Translations under genes and position numbers: made by a program
Notes under the pieces: generated by a model
What the model saw: the letters and a program-made list of their open reading frames with translations, nothing else
What the model was told of the DNA's origin: nothing
The model's database searches: none
In this document: positions 63,018-64,000 of the stretch, one piece after another
How positions within the stretch are numbered: the stretch's first letter is position 1
How the letters are laid out: every line of letters starts with the position of its first letter
Assembly (NCBI GenBank): GCA_050084985.1
Contig: JBITNC010000001.1
Span: 71,114,001 to 71,178,000, forward strand
DNA from: Nageia nagi
Taxonomy: Eukaryota > Pinophyta
Length of the DNA stretch: 64,000 nt
Direction: 5' to 3'

Positions 63018-64000
63018 ACTACTACACTCACATATTAATAATTTTAACATTAAACCTAACCCTTCATGAAAAATTATAAATATCAATATCTATGTCATTC
63101 ATCAATTAACTTAGACTAAAATTTGTGCAACTAGAAGCTAAAATTTATAAAGGGCACTTGGATATAAATTTGAGAAATAGATAGGATGAAAATATGAAGC
63201 TTCCTAAGACAACATGAATCGAAGCAAACTTTGAGAGGAGAGAATTATGTGTTTTATTCAAAGTCCCTAAGGAATTTATAGGGAAAAATTAACATAATAC
63301 ACTCAAATAAATTACTATCGTGGGAGACATAAGAACTTCAATTTTATGGTGGAATTTATTCAACTTTTTTTTGTAAGCCTCATGGATCAAATAGTTCTTC
63401 AATTATTTCATACACCTCATACAAGATTCTAAGATATATATGAGGGAGGAATATGTAGGTTATAAGATAGATTAATAATTCTTTGCCACCTCATCCCTAG
63501 ATAAAATATTTTTCACCCATACCTAAAATTATTACAAGTAGAAATAAAATACCTTAGTAAAAAATTTAAATCTACTTATCTAAAATATTTTATTACAATA
63601 TTCTAGGCAATTAATTCATTCTCTACTAAAATGCTTAATAAATATTTTTCACATAGTTTTACTTATGCAGACTACACATCCTGCAAGGTAAATTCTATTA
63701 GTGCATAGAAAAACATCATAAATATCATAAGGTTCACACTTCATGCATAATAATCATGAAATAAAACTATATGATTTATAGTAGCCCTTGTGGGCTGTTA
63801 ATGATTCAATGACTAATCATTTCCTTACAACTATCCATCTATTTCCATAATTAACTCATCTTTATTTCACTTAGATCTCCATTTTGACTCCCAATTTGAG
63901 TCAATTATTGAAAGGATTGAACTATAACAAAAGCAATCCTAAATAACCAAATCACATGAAAGCTCACAAATCATATCTAACAAACTCACAAAGCAATCTC
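63018..64000. other. AT-rich flank, nothing recognised
   Basis: No open frame, repeat or RNA gene was seen after the imperfect target duplication at 63018-63022. Confidence 0.6.

Noticed and set aside
1-64000. tRNA, rRNA or CRISPR features
   Set aside because: No cloverleaf with conserved boxes, no ribosomal sequence and no regularly spaced identical repeats were seen.

Overview
The window looks like nuclear DNA of a seed plant with a large, repeat-filled, AT-rich genome. The evidence is a 3.8-kb block of degenerate plant-type telomere repeat (CCCTAAA), plant CACTA, Ty1/copia and Ty3/gypsy elements, initiator-Met tRNA primer sites and GT-AG introns. A gymnosperm would fit the old, nested, point-mutated retroelements, but that is inference. 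I found no intact host gene, tRNA, rRNA or CRISPR. Every coding stretch I recognise is a transposon or captured gene, and all are broken by stops or frameshifts.

Layout. 1-3819: decayed telomere-like array. 3820-16600: a CACTA-like unit with two plus-strand genes, first a SET-domain-like ORF (about 4376-5083 plus 11978-12378), then an intron-containing TNP2-type transposase (about 12640-16600). A complete minus-strand Ty3/gypsy element (5084-11972, target duplication CTAGA) splits the SET-like ORF. Removing the insert plus one duplication restores the same reading frame. 16601-18713: AT-rich spacer. 18719-23995: complete but decayed Ty1/copia element (duplication ATAAT). 24881-41294: a large LTR element with 1.6-1.7-kb LTRs and no recognisable gag-pol. 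Its 3' LTR is cut by a second Ty1/copia element (31734-40232, duplication TATTC). 44041-49600: minus-strand Ty3/gypsy pol relic of Tat/Athila type with an extra decayed reading frame downstream. 54232-63017: gag-only Ty3/gypsy element with an antisense plant-mobile-domain (PMD) gene and a roughly 277-bp tandem repeat near its 3' end. 63018-64000: featureless AT-rich DNA.

How the parts relate. Nesting and LTR divergence, judged by eye, give a relative order. The CACTA/SET unit and the large-LTR element came first. The gypsy at 5084 and the copia at 31734 came later, with LTRs that are visibly more alike. The copia at 18719 and the gag/PMD gypsy have strongly diverged LTRs and are old.

The most interesting items are the SET-like gene beside the CACTA transposase with its exact-frame gypsy insertion, and the antisense PMD gene inside a pol-less gypsy element. 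The PMD frame runs 250 codons with three stops and no frameshift, while the sense-strand gag around it is scrambled.
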